Below the pieces are notes generated by a model. That model ran no database searches. It was not told the DNA's origin and saw only the letters and a program-made list of their open reading frames with translations. A DNA stretch of 64,000 nt, from the NCBI GenBank assembly GCA_938016265.1, contig CALLWB010000001.1, forward strand, positions 1 through 64,000, given 5' to 3'. The first letter of the stretch is position 1, and every line of letters begins with the position of its first letter. The position numbers and the translations under genes are program-made. Shown one piece after another: positions 34,975-42,650 of this stretch. This DNA comes from an uncultured Saprospiraceae bacterium. Lineage in GTDB: Bacteria; Bacteroidota; Bacteroidia; Chitinophagales; Saprospiraceae.

Positions 34975-35907
34975 ATGAAACCACATTCAGAAATCAGCAT
35001 CCTTGCTCCTTGCTACAACGAAGGAGAAACAGTGATTCGATTTCTGGAAAATCTCGAATCTGTCCTCTGCAAAATCGAAGGGTTATTCACAATAATAATC
35101 ATCAATGATAATTCACTTGACAATACCTTGGCCTTATTGCAAAAACATAAAACTACAAGCAACAATGTCAAGTTGATCATTTTAGATCTGCCCTACAATC
35201 TCGGTCATCAACGCGCCATACACCAAGGCATCCTGCATGCGGTAAAGCTGCAAAGCAAACAATGCATCATCATGGATAGCGACGGTGAAGACAGCCCGGA
35301 CGCTATCCCCAAACTCCTGGAGAAAAACCAACAAGATGTTGTTTTTGTAGAACGAGGAAAGCGCAGCGAAGGACTGATTTTCAAAATGGCCTACTCGATT
35401 TATAAAGCCATCTTCAAATTATTAGTGGGTCAGTCTATTCGCTTTGGCAACTTCTGTATGATCAACCAAAAGGTCATGCAGCTGCTGACCAACGCCAATT
35501 ATGTGCACCTACCTGCTTTTTTACTAAAACAGAAACTTCGCAAAAGTCATATTATTGTAAATCGGGGCGAACGTATTGGAGGCACTTCCAAAATGAGTTA
35601 CTCGTCCCTTGTATTGCATGGTTTCAATTCTATGGTGGAGTTTGCAGAAGAATTGTTATTGACCTTTCTGAAAGTATTTATCCTAGTCATGATTGTTTTT
35701 TGTTCTTTGATGGGCTTTATCGTTTATCACAAGCTATTTTCAGGGCTGGCTATTCCCGGTTGGGCAAGCACCTTTTCGATAGGGTTACTCAATATGGCAC
35801 TGATCTCTTTTGGATTTTTTATTGTTGGAATACTGGTGTTGAACATTGCTAAACGTAAGGACTTCGCCAGTCAAAAACCCATTTATCAAATTATTAAAAA
35901 TGACTAG
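34975..35907 (+). CDS. Family 2 glycosyltransferase (polyprenyl-phosphate sugar transferase type)
   Basis: The 310-residue protein has a GT2/GT-A domain (1-225): ISILAPCYNEGETV at the start, FTIIIINDNSLDNT, and DSDGEDSPD as the metal-binding DxD-type motif. Two transmembrane helices follow (about 232-260 and 270-295). This layout is that of GtrB/DPM1-like enzymes, which load a sugar onto polyprenyl phosphate. I chose the ATG giving MKPHSEISI over an in-frame TTG ten codons earlier. Its 3' end overlaps the next gene by 8 nt, and the membrane glycosyltransferase two genes on could use its product. Confidence 0.88.
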   Translation: MKPHSEISILAPCYNEGETVIRFLENLESVLCKIEGLFTIIIINDNSLDNTLALLQKHKTTSNNVKLIILDLPYNLGHQRAIHQGILHAVKLQSKQCIIMDSDGEDSPDAIPKLLEKNQQDVVFVERGKRSEGLIFKMAYSIYKAIFKLLVGQSIRFGNFCMINQKVMQLLTNANYVHLPAFLLKQKLRKSHIIVNRGERIGGTSKMSYSSLVLHGFNSMVEFAEELLLTFLKVFILVMIVFCSLMGFIVYHKLFSGLAIPGWASTFSIGLLNMALISFGFFIVGILVLNIAKRKDFASQKPIYQIIKND

Positions 35908-36616
35908 CAATACCAGCGATATTTATACAGGAGATGATGTACTGCAAGTCATGTCCGAAAAAGCCATCAACAGAAACAATGCAGTGGAACAACTCATCCG
36001 CAAGGAGTTTCAACTACTATCTGTTCAACAGCCCAAAAAGATCCTTGAAATCGGCCCGGGACACGGTGAGTTTATCAACCGGTTTACCAATGACCAGCAC
36101 TTGTCCACCTATATTATAGAAAAAGATCCTGCCTACTTCAAACAACTGTCCACCCAGCACAAAGGATTCCAGGACATCGAAGAACCAGCTGACAACACCT
36201 TCGACTATGTCTACCTAATCGACGTACTCGAACACATCGAACAGGACGAAGAAATACTTGCAGCAATTTTCAAAAAGCTGAAACCAAAAGGGAAATTACT
36301 TATCTATGTTCCTGCCAGAATGGAGCTGTTTTCCGAATTTGATAAAAAGATTGGCCATTACCGAAGGTATCATAAAAAGGAGTTGCAGAAAAAATTAAAA
36401 ACTGCAGCATTCGATGTAAATCGGGTTCAATACCATGATGTGATTGGGTATTTTGCGGCCTACTACAACAAATGGGTGGCCAAGGACGGCGTACTCAATG
36501 CAAACATGGTCGGCATTTACGACAAATGGCTATTCCCACTTACCAACAATATGGAGAAGGTTCTCCCATTTCCAATCGGAAAAAGTTTATTTGCAATTGC
36601 TACAAAAGCAGGATAA
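35900..36616 (+). CDS. Class I SAM-dependent methyltransferase
   Basis: The 238-residue protein has the SAM-binding motif ILEIGPGHGEF (about 48-58), TYIIEKDP as the acidic strand-2 residue, then NTFDYVYLIDVLEHIEQDEEIL (motif IV and post region) and LKPKGKLLIYVPAR. This is a typical methyltransferase-11/23 arrangement. The ATG lies within the end of the GT2 gene, so translation is coupled. In this operon it might methylate a sugar or lipid-linked intermediate, which is inferred from context only. Confidence 0.85.
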   Translation: MTSNTSDIYTGDDVLQVMSEKAINRNNAVEQLIRKEFQLLSVQQPKKILEIGPGHGEFINRFTNDQHLSTYIIEKDPAYFKQLSTQHKGFQDIEEPADNTFDYVYLIDVLEHIEQDEEILAAIFKKLKPKGKLLIYVPARMELFSEFDKKIGHYRRYHKKELQKKLKTAAFDVNRVQYHDVIGYFAAYYNKWVAKDGVLNANMVGIYDKWLFPLTNNMEKVLPFPIGKSLFAIATKAG

Positions 36617-36617
36617 C

Positions 36618-38141
36618 ATGGGTACACCACAACAACTGTTAGAACGATTGTTAACCGGGATTTTGCGAATGGTTTTCCCCTTGTCTGTGCTAGTAGCAGT
36701 GGGTGTTTTCCTGCTGTTATTTCTTGGCAGAGTTGGCCTTATTAGTTCTTACCATCATGATCTAGGTGGCGTGGAGCCCAATATTATTTATGGCGTGCAG
36801 CAGTTATTGGATGGCAAGCCCTTGTACTCTGATCCTAATCAGCCGCCGTATGCTGTCGTAATGTACAGTCCGCTGTATTTCCATTTTACTGCAGCCATTG
36901 GTCGTCTAACCAACGTCAATCCTCATGAGCCAATAGAAGTCTATCGGATCAGTAGAAGTGTCGCTTTCTTTTTTAATCTTGTTTTTATTGGAATGCTGCT
37001 ATTGATTTTGGTGCGTCATTTCAATATTCGTGTGTTAGTGGCGATGGTGGTTTGCTCGCTGGTGTTTAGTTATTTGCGGATTACTGATTTTGGACGACCG
37101 GATAGTCTTTATCATTTGATGGCTTTGATGACGATGGCTGGGTTTCTGGAGTATTTGAAGACGGAACAGCAACGGTGGTGGGTGCTCGCCTCTGTGTTAA
37201 GTGTCGTCAGTATTTTTGCGAAGCAGAGTGGGTTGATTGTACCGTTTATTCTGTTGTTTTACTTGATGTTTTATGGAAATAACTTTCGACAACTCCTACA
37301 GACGTTAGGCATAATGGTAATTAGTTTTGCGGTGCTCTGGTTGTTATTTAGTGGTGACAGCTATGTCTTTTGGCAGAATGTCTATCAAGGCGTAAGCAAT
37401 GGTGTTTCCTGGGATTGGTTTAAACGGAGAATCTTATTTTTTTACATGCGTGAATTGGCGCTATTTGCTGGACTGGTCTTGGCATTGAGTGCGTTATTTT
37501 TGGTAAGGGATTATTCCAATTCTAAAAAATTTGTTGGGGTGGCGGTACTTGGGTTTTTCTTTTTTGCCTTGCTGACTTCTTTGAAGTGGGGTTCGATGCC
37601 TTCTTATTTCACCCCCTTTCTGACCATGGGCTGGATTGGGATAACTGCCTGGTTGTACTCTGACCAACAAACCATCAAGTACCATCAAGATGCAGTATTC
37701 GGCTTGGTTGCTTTATGTTGCTTCGCCACAGAAGTCCCACACAAATACAACACCTTTAGAGACAAGGAAGACACCACCGCCTACTATCAATCAAAACAGG
37801 TCGCCAATTATCTAAAAGAAGAAGCCAACATCCAACCAACCGACCACCTCCTGGCACTAGTAGACAAACAATACTTAATGGAAAAACATTTCCTCAACAA
37901 CTTCCTGTTCCAACACGCCATTTTGCCCTCCAAAGATATTTTCACCTGCTGTTCCTATCCCTTAAAAAAATTCGACTATTCGATCCTCAACAAACAAGCA
38001 GAGCATGGACTGATCAAGTACTTAGTTCGCAATAAAAATGCATCGAAGGCAACCTTTTTCCACTTCAAATTTCAGGACTACGAAAAAATAAAAGTGTTAG
38101 ACGGATATGAAGTCTACCGATACCTGGCCCCAAAAAAATAA
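36618..38141 (+). CDS. Polytopic membrane glycosyltransferase-like protein (GT-C type)
   Basis: The 507-residue protein has an N-terminal membrane helix (about 18-40), then a loop with DLGGVEPNIIYGVQQLLDG, about nine more hydrophobic segments and a soluble C-terminal part (about 390-507). The early acidic loop with the PPYAVVMYSPLYF sequence resembles GT-C enzymes (PMT/ArnT/GT87 types) that take sugars from polyprenyl phosphate on the outer face. The ATG is one base after the methyltransferase stop. The longer frame reading back into that gene is not used. The acceptor is unknown. Confidence 0.72.
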   Translation: MGTPQQLLERLLTGILRMVFPLSVLVAVGVFLLLFLGRVGLISSYHHDLGGVEPNIIYGVQQLLDGKPLYSDPNQPPYAVVMYSPLYFHFTAAIGRLTNVNPHEPIEVYRISRSVAFFFNLVFIGMLLLILVRHFNIRVLVAMVVCSLVFSYLRITDFGRPDSLYHLMALMTMAGFLEYLKTEQQRWWVLASVLSVVSIFAKQSGLIVPFILLFYLMFYGNNFRQLLQTLGIMVISFAVLWLLFSGDSYVFWQNVYQGVSNGVSWDWFKRRILFFYMRELALFAGLVLALSALFLVRDYSNSKKFVGVAVLGFFFFALLTSLKWGSMPSYFTPFLTMGWIGITAWLYSDQQTIKYHQDAVFGLVALCCFATEVPHKYNTFRDKEDTTAYYQSKQVANYLKEEANIQPTDHLLALVDKQYLMEKHFLNNFLFQHAILPSKDIFTCCSYPLKKFDYSILNKQAEHGLIKYLVRNKNASKATFFHFKFQDYEKIKVLDGYEVYRYLAPKK

Positions 38142-38168
38142 GGGTGCGATAATCAAATTACACCCTTA
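38131..38168 (-). terminator. Terminator of the four-repeat helical protein gene
   Basis: TAAGGGTG and CACCCTTA pair perfectly. On the minus strand the hairpin is followed by TTTTTTT, which overlaps the 3' end of the convergent membrane glycosyltransferase gene. Confidence 0.72.
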
Positions 38169-38195
38169 CAATATCTATTGAAGATCCCCAATCAT

Positions 38196-38666
38196 TTACT
38201 GAGTAATCTCTCTAATTTTCAATGCATACGTTTGGCGTAACCGCTCCCGGTCTCTCATAAAAGAATGATGTATTTGCTGAACCGCATTTTTATCCAATCG
38301 ACTAAGGTCCAGGTTATATTCGTCCAACAAACTCCCGAAAGCATGTTGACTTCCTTGTTGTCTGAATCCATCCACCTGATTCTTGATCATGTCAAAAACA
38401 GAGCCTGGAGCCGTTTTTACGTTCGGGTCTTTCTGATTTTGCTGACGTGCTTCTTCTACCTTGTCTTTTATCAAGTCAATGATGCTGGTAGGTTGACCAC
38501 CTCGTTGTTGTTGGTGCTTGTTTTGTTGGACTTCCTGCACCTTCCCTTTTATCATATCGAAGATAGAGCTGTGTGCTGTTTCCTCATTCGGGTTGTTTCG
38601 ATTTTTGTTTTGAGCTTCTTGTATTGCTTTTGCTATAAAGTCAAGAACGGGGCGATTTTGTGCCAT
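38196..38666 (-). CDS. Small repeat protein with four (I/V)(F/I/L)D(M/L/F)I-x-K motifs, unknown function
   Basis: The 156-residue polar, Gln-rich protein has no signal peptide. A short helical motif recurs four times: PVLDFIAKAIQEAQNKN, SIFDMIKGKVQEVQQNK, SIIDLIKDKVEEARQQN and SVFDMIKNQVDGFRQQG, at spacings of about 32-35 residues. The C-terminus (about 115-156) is a separate helical region. I choose the ATG giving MAQNRPVLDF; the in-frame TTG 12 codons earlier is less likely. I do not recognise the family. Confidence 0.65.
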   Translation of the reverse strand: MAQNRPVLDFIAKAIQEAQNKNRNNPNEETAHSSIFDMIKGKVQEVQQNKHQQQRGGQPTSIIDLIKDKVEEARQQNQKDPNVKTAPGSVFDMIKNQVDGFRQQGSQHAFGSLLDEYNLDLSRLDKNAVQQIHHSFMRDRERLRQTYALKIREITQ

Positions 38667-38874
38667 TATAATTACTAATTTTGTTGTGAATAAAGCGTAC
38701 AATCTTTAGACGAAATATAGCATTTTAGTAACCAAAAAAAATCTAGCCTTGATAAAATGAGTATTCTGTAGCACACCTTTTACGAATGAATGATGAGGCA
38801 GTGGCATACCAATTTCCTTTCAGCGAATACGTGCTGATGGAATTACTAATAAAAAACTTTTATTTCAGACTATA

Positions 38875-39387
38875 TTATTGGTGATATCCTTGGTTGTGCG
38901 CCAATGGACCGCCACATTTTTTGCAGGTTTCGCTAGCAGCTGCGCCACCACCTTCACATCCCTTTGCACAGGTAAAGTGCCATACACCACTTGCATTTTG
39001 AGCAGGCTCTGGTGCTTTTGTTGTCGGAGGTAAAACCGTTGGGTTTGGATTGCTAGGATCTATAGTAGTTGTGGCAGAAGGCGTTGGTTGAGATCCGTGA
39101 TATCCTTGATTGTGTGCCAAAGGGCCACCACATTTTTTGCAAGTTTCAGAAGCCGAAGCACCTCCACCTTCACATCCTTTCGCACAAGTAAAGTGCCATA
39201 CACCTTCTGCATTTTGAGCAGGTTCTGGAGTAGGAGGAGTTGCAGGCTGAGCTGCTGATGGTTGTGTTGCTGTAGTTGTTGAAACAGCAGGAGTTTCAGT
39301 GTCCGTGCTAGTTTCTGTAGAAGAATCCCCACATCCTACCATAAGGAATAAAGCGATGATAGGAAATAAAAATTTAATATAAGACAT
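38875..39387 (-). CDS. Lipoprotein with two identical-type zinc-ribbon-like modules
   Basis: The 170-residue lipoprotein (lipobox MVGC, Cys about 19) has a Thr/Pro/Ala-rich linker, then two copies of a ~40-residue module joined by a second linker. Each module runs EPAQNA-x-GVWHFTCAKGCEGG, then A-x-ASETCKKCGGPLAHN, and ends QGYH. Each has two CxxC/CxxxC pairs plus histidines that could bind zinc or another metal. The modules differ at only a few positions, showing recent duplication. Similar single modules occur in other Bacteroidota. The start is the ATG giving MSYIKFLF. Confidence 0.75.
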   Translation of the reverse strand: MSYIKFLFPIIALFLMVGCGDSSTETSTDTETPAVSTTTATQPSAAQPATPPTPEPAQNAEGVWHFTCAKGCEGGGASASETCKKCGGPLAHNQGYHGSQPTPSATTTIDPSNPNPTVLPPTTKAPEPAQNASGVWHFTCAKGCEGGGAAASETCKKCGGPLAHNQGYHQ

Positions 39388-39482
39388 AGTTGATGTTTTG
39401 ATATGAAACAGCAAGATACCACATATTATTTGAAATTCCCATCCTCAATTGTTACTTAACAAAATATTCAGTAGAAGACAAT

Positions 39483-40298
39483 TTAGACCGCTACCGAATG
39501 ATCCCGTAACGCCTCATTCAAAGACGTCTTTTTGTTGGTGCTCTCTTTTCGTTGTCCAATGATTAGTGCGCAGGGTACATTGTACTCTCCAGCAGGAAAT
39601 TCTTTTTTATACGTTCCCGGAATGACGACTGACCTTGCAGGGACTCGGCCTTTGTAAACTATTGGTTCGTCGCCTGTCACATCAATAATGCGAGTGGATT
39701 GAGTGATCACTACATTGGCCCCTAGTACCGCTTCTTTTTCTACTCGAACACCTTCTACCACAATGCATCTCGACCCAATAAAACAGTTATCTTCAATAAT
39801 AGTAGGAGAAGCTTGAGGTGGTTCTAGTACCCCACCGATACCCACACCACCACTGAGGTGCACATTACGTCCAATTTGCCCACAAGAGCCCACTGTTGCC
39901 CAGGTATCTACCATCGTACCACTACCAACCCATGCACCAACATTTATATAACTCGGCATCAATATCGCGCCGGACTCAATGAATGCACCATGTCTGGCAA
40001 TTGCGTGCGGTACCACCCGTACCCCCTTGGCAGCATATCCCGTTTTCAAGGGTATTTTGTCATGAAATTCGAAAGGTCCCACTTCTATGGTTACCATTTT
40101 CTGTATCGGGAAATACAAGGAGACTGCTTTTTTCACCCAATCGTTTACTTGCCAACCATCATCTGTTGGTTGTGCAACGCGCAATTCGCCCACGTCAAGC
40201 AGGGCAATTACTTCACGAATGCTCTTTTGTACACTTTCCTCTTTGATCATCTCTCGATTCTCCCAGGCATTTTCTATTATTTTTTGCAAATTGTCCAT
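39483..40298 (-). CDS. dapD: Tetrahydrodipicolinate N-succinyltransferase
   Basis: This enzyme makes N-succinyl-2-amino-6-ketopimelate in the succinylase branch of lysine/diaminopimelate synthesis. The 271-residue protein has an N-terminal helical domain and a left-handed beta-helix of hexapeptide repeats (about 100-235), with the family sequences HGAFIESGAILMPSYINVG, VHLSGGVGIGGVLEPPQA and GSRCIVVEG. The ATG start and the length are standard. It is divergent from the YwqK-like gene. Confidence 0.95.
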   Translation of the reverse strand: MDNLQKIIENAWENREMIKEESVQKSIREVIALLDVGELRVAQPTDDGWQVNDWVKKAVSLYFPIQKMVTIEVGPFEFHDKIPLKTGYAAKGVRVVPHAIARHGAFIESGAILMPSYINVGAWVGSGTMVDTWATVGSCGQIGRNVHLSGGVGIGGVLEPPQASPTIIEDNCFIGSRCIVVEGVRVEKEAVLGANVVITQSTRIIDVTGDEPIVYKGRVPARSVVIPGTYKKEFPAGEYNVPCALIIGQRKESTNKKTSLNEALRDHSVAV

Positions 40299-40366
40299 AC
40301 AGTTTATAATTTTGGTATCCTTTATTCGTTATTTTGGCGTAAAAATAATTCTATTTAAATAGAACC

Positions 40367-41005
40367 ATGAAAATAATCCAACTGTTTTTAATATTCCTTA
40401 TCTTCCTTTCATCAAATGCCTGTAAAGAAGGGATAAAAGTCGTCCAGCAAAAGGATGACGATGGCAACTTGACCGCTGAATATGAAGTCCGGCCAAAAGA
40501 TGGCGCAAAGCAAGGAAAATTTACCGGCTATTATCCTTCAGGAAAAAAGTTTGAAGAATCTACTTATCTAAATAATGTCCTTGACGGGAATAGGACGCTG
40601 TACTATGAATCAGGAGCAGTACAAACAAAGGAGAACCACGTAAAAGGAACATTTGCCGGCAAGTTTCAGTCGTTCTATGAGAATGGCCAACCCAAGGAAG
40701 AAGGCGAATATTCCAACGATGCAATGAATGGGGAATGGACTTTTTACTACCCTTCCGGCAAAAAAAGGGAAATCGTCAACTTTATTGAAAATGAGGAGGA
40801 CGGCCCCTTCAAAGAGTTTTATGAAAATGGAAATATCAAAACAGAAGGCCAATACAAAGAGGGAGACAATGAAGTCGGTCTCCTCAAAAAATACAACCAG
40901 TCCGGCAAACTCATAGAAAAAATGGACTGCGAAATGAAACAAATAGGCAATGATTTTTTCAGCCAATGCAAGTCCGTCTGGAAAGATTCCTCCAAGGAAA
41001 TATGA
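40367..41005 (+). CDS. MORN/YwqK-type repeat lipoprotein
   Basis: The 212-residue protein has a lipoprotein signal (lipobox SNAC, Cys about 19) and about five repeats of ~22 residues with the core G-x-(Y/F)YxSGxxxxE (GYYPSGKKFEE, LYYESGAVQT, SFYENGQPKEEG, FYYPSGKKRE, EFYENGNIKTEG). The family is often called 'toxin-antitoxin YwqK antitoxin' in databases, but here it is secreted and has no toxin neighbour, so that label is doubtful. Envelope location is likely. It precedes porQ by 62 nt in the same direction. Confidence 0.8.
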   Translation: MKIIQLFLIFLIFLSSNACKEGIKVVQQKDDDGNLTAEYEVRPKDGAKQGKFTGYYPSGKKFEESTYLNNVLDGNRTLYYESGAVQTKENHVKGTFAGKFQSFYENGQPKEEGEYSNDAMNGEWTFYYPSGKKREIVNFIENEEDGPFKEFYENGNIKTEGQYKEGDNEVGLLKKYNQSGKLIEKMDCEMKQIGNDFFSQCKSVWKDSSKEI

Positions 41006-41067
41006 AAGCTCCCACAATAAATTTTGTAGCTTTAACCGTTATATAGCACACTACTAAAAGATATAAG

Positions 41068-42132
41068 TTGATCAAAAAAATAAAATACGGCGTTTGGGCA
41101 TTCGTTTTCCTCCTCTGTTTGCCAGATATGAAGGCGCAATCTGGCGGACAAAATACCTTTGATTTTTTAAGACTTCCTCATACCGCACGTGTTGGCGGAC
41201 TAGGAGGTAGTCTGATCATGATCAGGGATGACGATGCAGCTCTTGGGTACCACAACCCGTCTTTGCTAAACGTATCAATGCACAAGCAAATCAACTTCAA
41301 CAATAGTTTTTATGTTGCTGGGATCAATCATGGATTTGTCGGTTATACTCACCATCTGGATAAATCAAAAATGACAATGTCTGGTGGCATCCAATACATT
41401 ACTTATGGGCAGTTTGATCTCACCGATCCGACAGGGCAGGTCCAGGGAGAATTTAAGCCTAGTGAATATGCATTCAATGTGGGTTTTGGTAAACAGCATA
41501 GTGACAAACTGTCTTATGGAGCCAATCTGAAAGCAATTTATTCTAAGTTTGAAATCTATAATGCTTTTGGGGCGGCTATTGATCTGGGAGCAACTTACCA
41601 AGACACGTCCAAAAATGTTTCTTTTGCAGTTACAGTAAGAAATGCAGGACTGATGTTGGATACTTATCTTGATAATGGTGAAAAAGAGCCACTACCTTTT
41701 GATGTGCAAATTGGAATAGCCAAACAACTCCGCTACCTACCTCTTCGATTTTCAATAACCTATCATGACCTACACCGTTGGAATCTAAGGTACAACGACC
41801 CGAACAGTGAAGAACCTACTTCGCTTTTTGGAGAGCAGGAAACACAAGAGAAAAAATTTGGTGTTTTCATGGACAATTTTTTCCGCCATTTTATTGTTGG
41901 CATCGAACTACTCGCTGGCAAAAAAGAAAACTTCCGTCTGCGTGTTGGTTACAACCACAATCGTAGAGCAGATCTCAATGTAGCAGGCACTCGAGGCCTT
42001 GCTGGATTCTCTGGCGGACTCGGATTAAAAATCAAACAATTTCGCTTTGAATATGGTATCGTGATGTACCATCTAGCTGGTGCCACCAATCAAATCTCCA
42101 TCGCCACCAATCTGACTGAATTTAAAAAGTAG
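41068..42132 (+). CDS. porQ: Type IX secretion system protein PorQ
   Basis: PorQ is an outer-membrane beta-barrel protein of the PorV/FadL-like group. It works with PorU, PorV and PorZ in the attachment complex that finishes T9SS cargo on the surface. The 354-residue protein has a signal peptide (ending DMKAQ, about 23), the N-terminal FDFLRLPHTARVGGLGG (30-46) followed by DDDAALGYHNPSLL, and alternating beta strands to an aromatic C-terminal region. The start is TTG: an in-frame TAG lies eight codons upstream with no ATG between. Predicted client in this window: the GH85 enzyme. Confidence 0.88.
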   Translation: MIKKIKYGVWAFVFLLCLPDMKAQSGGQNTFDFLRLPHTARVGGLGGSLIMIRDDDAALGYHNPSLLNVSMHKQINFNNSFYVAGINHGFVGYTHHLDKSKMTMSGGIQYITYGQFDLTDPTGQVQGEFKPSEYAFNVGFGKQHSDKLSYGANLKAIYSKFEIYNAFGAAIDLGATYQDTSKNVSFAVTVRNAGLMLDTYLDNGEKEPLPFDVQIGIAKQLRYLPLRFSITYHDLHRWNLRYNDPNSEEPTSLFGEQETQEKKFGVFMDNFFRHFIVGIELLAGKKENFRLRVGYNHNRRADLNVAGTRGLAGFSGGLGLKIKQFRFEYGIVMYHLAGATNQISIATNLTEFKK

Positions 42133-42250
42133 TTGATCGAACTGGGTCGACTTCTGATAGAAGAACTCTTCATTGCTTCGCCATGTTTTTCAGCACCAGC
42201 TGACAGCTTGGTCAGTAGCGCATTTTTCGTCGAGGACAAATCTCCTACTC

Positions 42251-42385
42251 TCAAAAAAGAAGGTACTTGACTGTCGCTCCAATTTTTATTAGCGCCAGGA
42301 AAAACAGCACAAACATTAAACTAAATTTCACTTTATTCGGAGTAATTTCTACTCTTTTTTCCTTCGAGATTTCAGATATTGACAT
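42251..42385 (-). CDS. Possible 44-residue single-span membrane protein
   Basis: From an ATG at 42385 the minus strand encodes a basic N-terminal half (MSISEISKEKRVEI...) and one hydrophobic segment (FSLMFVLFFLALIKIGATV), then a TAA. The composition looks protein-like, unlike the neighbouring GC-rich sequence. There is no recognised family and no clear promoter, so it could be chance. Confidence 0.3.
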   Translation of the reverse strand: MSISEISKEKRVEITPNKVKFSLMFVLFFLALIKIGATVKYLLF

Positions 42386-42443
42386 AAGTAGCACCTTATT
42401 ACGGCTAAAAAATACAAGGATTTGTCCATATAGCCTGAACCGC

Positions 42444-42567
42444 CCTGGCGAGTGAAGGCGACGCAGCGGAGCGAGTAAGACAAGGGGCTGGAATGGACGA
42501 CCATCGGGAGTGCCCGAAGGGCGGAGTGCAACGAACCCATGCAAGACCCGACACCGGCAACGCCAGG
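42444..42567. repeat. GC-rich element bounded by a 7-bp inverted repeat
   Basis: CCTGGCG (42444-42450) and CGCCAGG (42561-42567) enclose about 110 nt of strikingly GC-rich sequence with the inner palindrome GCCCGAAGGGC. The surrounding DNA is AT-rich. It looks like a dispersed intergenic repeat or a structured RNA segment, but only one copy is present in this window. Confidence 0.5.
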
Positions 42568-42637
42568 TGATGGCCCATAATGAAAAAAGAAGCGAGAGGT
42601 GACAAGCGGGAAACGAGACACAACCGTATAAATTTCG

Positions 42638-42645
42638 TATTTTTG
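42638..42645 (+). promoter_or_regulatory. -7 box (TATTTTTG) 5 nt before the UbiB-like gene
   Basis: Exact TAnnTTTG match ending 5 nt before the ATG, the same close spacing as at rlmN and the YdjM-like gene. Confidence 0.5.
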
Positions 42646-42650
42646 CATCT

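Larger units (their letters stand above)
42133..42650. other. Intergenic region with small possible gene and GC-rich element
   Basis: 518 nt between porQ and the UbiB-like gene. It contains a possible 44-codon minus-strand gene, a GC-rich inverted-repeat element (42444-42567), a stretch rich in GAGA/CGAG (42590-42620) and a promoter box (42638-42645) next to the UbiB start. Minus-strand frames reading through the GC-rich part are Arg/Pro/Ser/Leu-rich and look non-coding. Confidence 0.6.

Noticed and set aside
36444-36617. N-terminal extension of the membrane glycosyltransferase-like protein
   Set aside because: The extra 58 codons from a TTG lie inside the methyltransferase gene in another frame; the ATG one base after that gene's stop leads directly into the first membrane helix.
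40367-41005. Antitoxin of a toxin-antitoxin system (database name for YwqK-like proteins)
   Set aside because: The protein has a lipoprotein signal and MORN-like repeats, and no toxin gene is adjacent.
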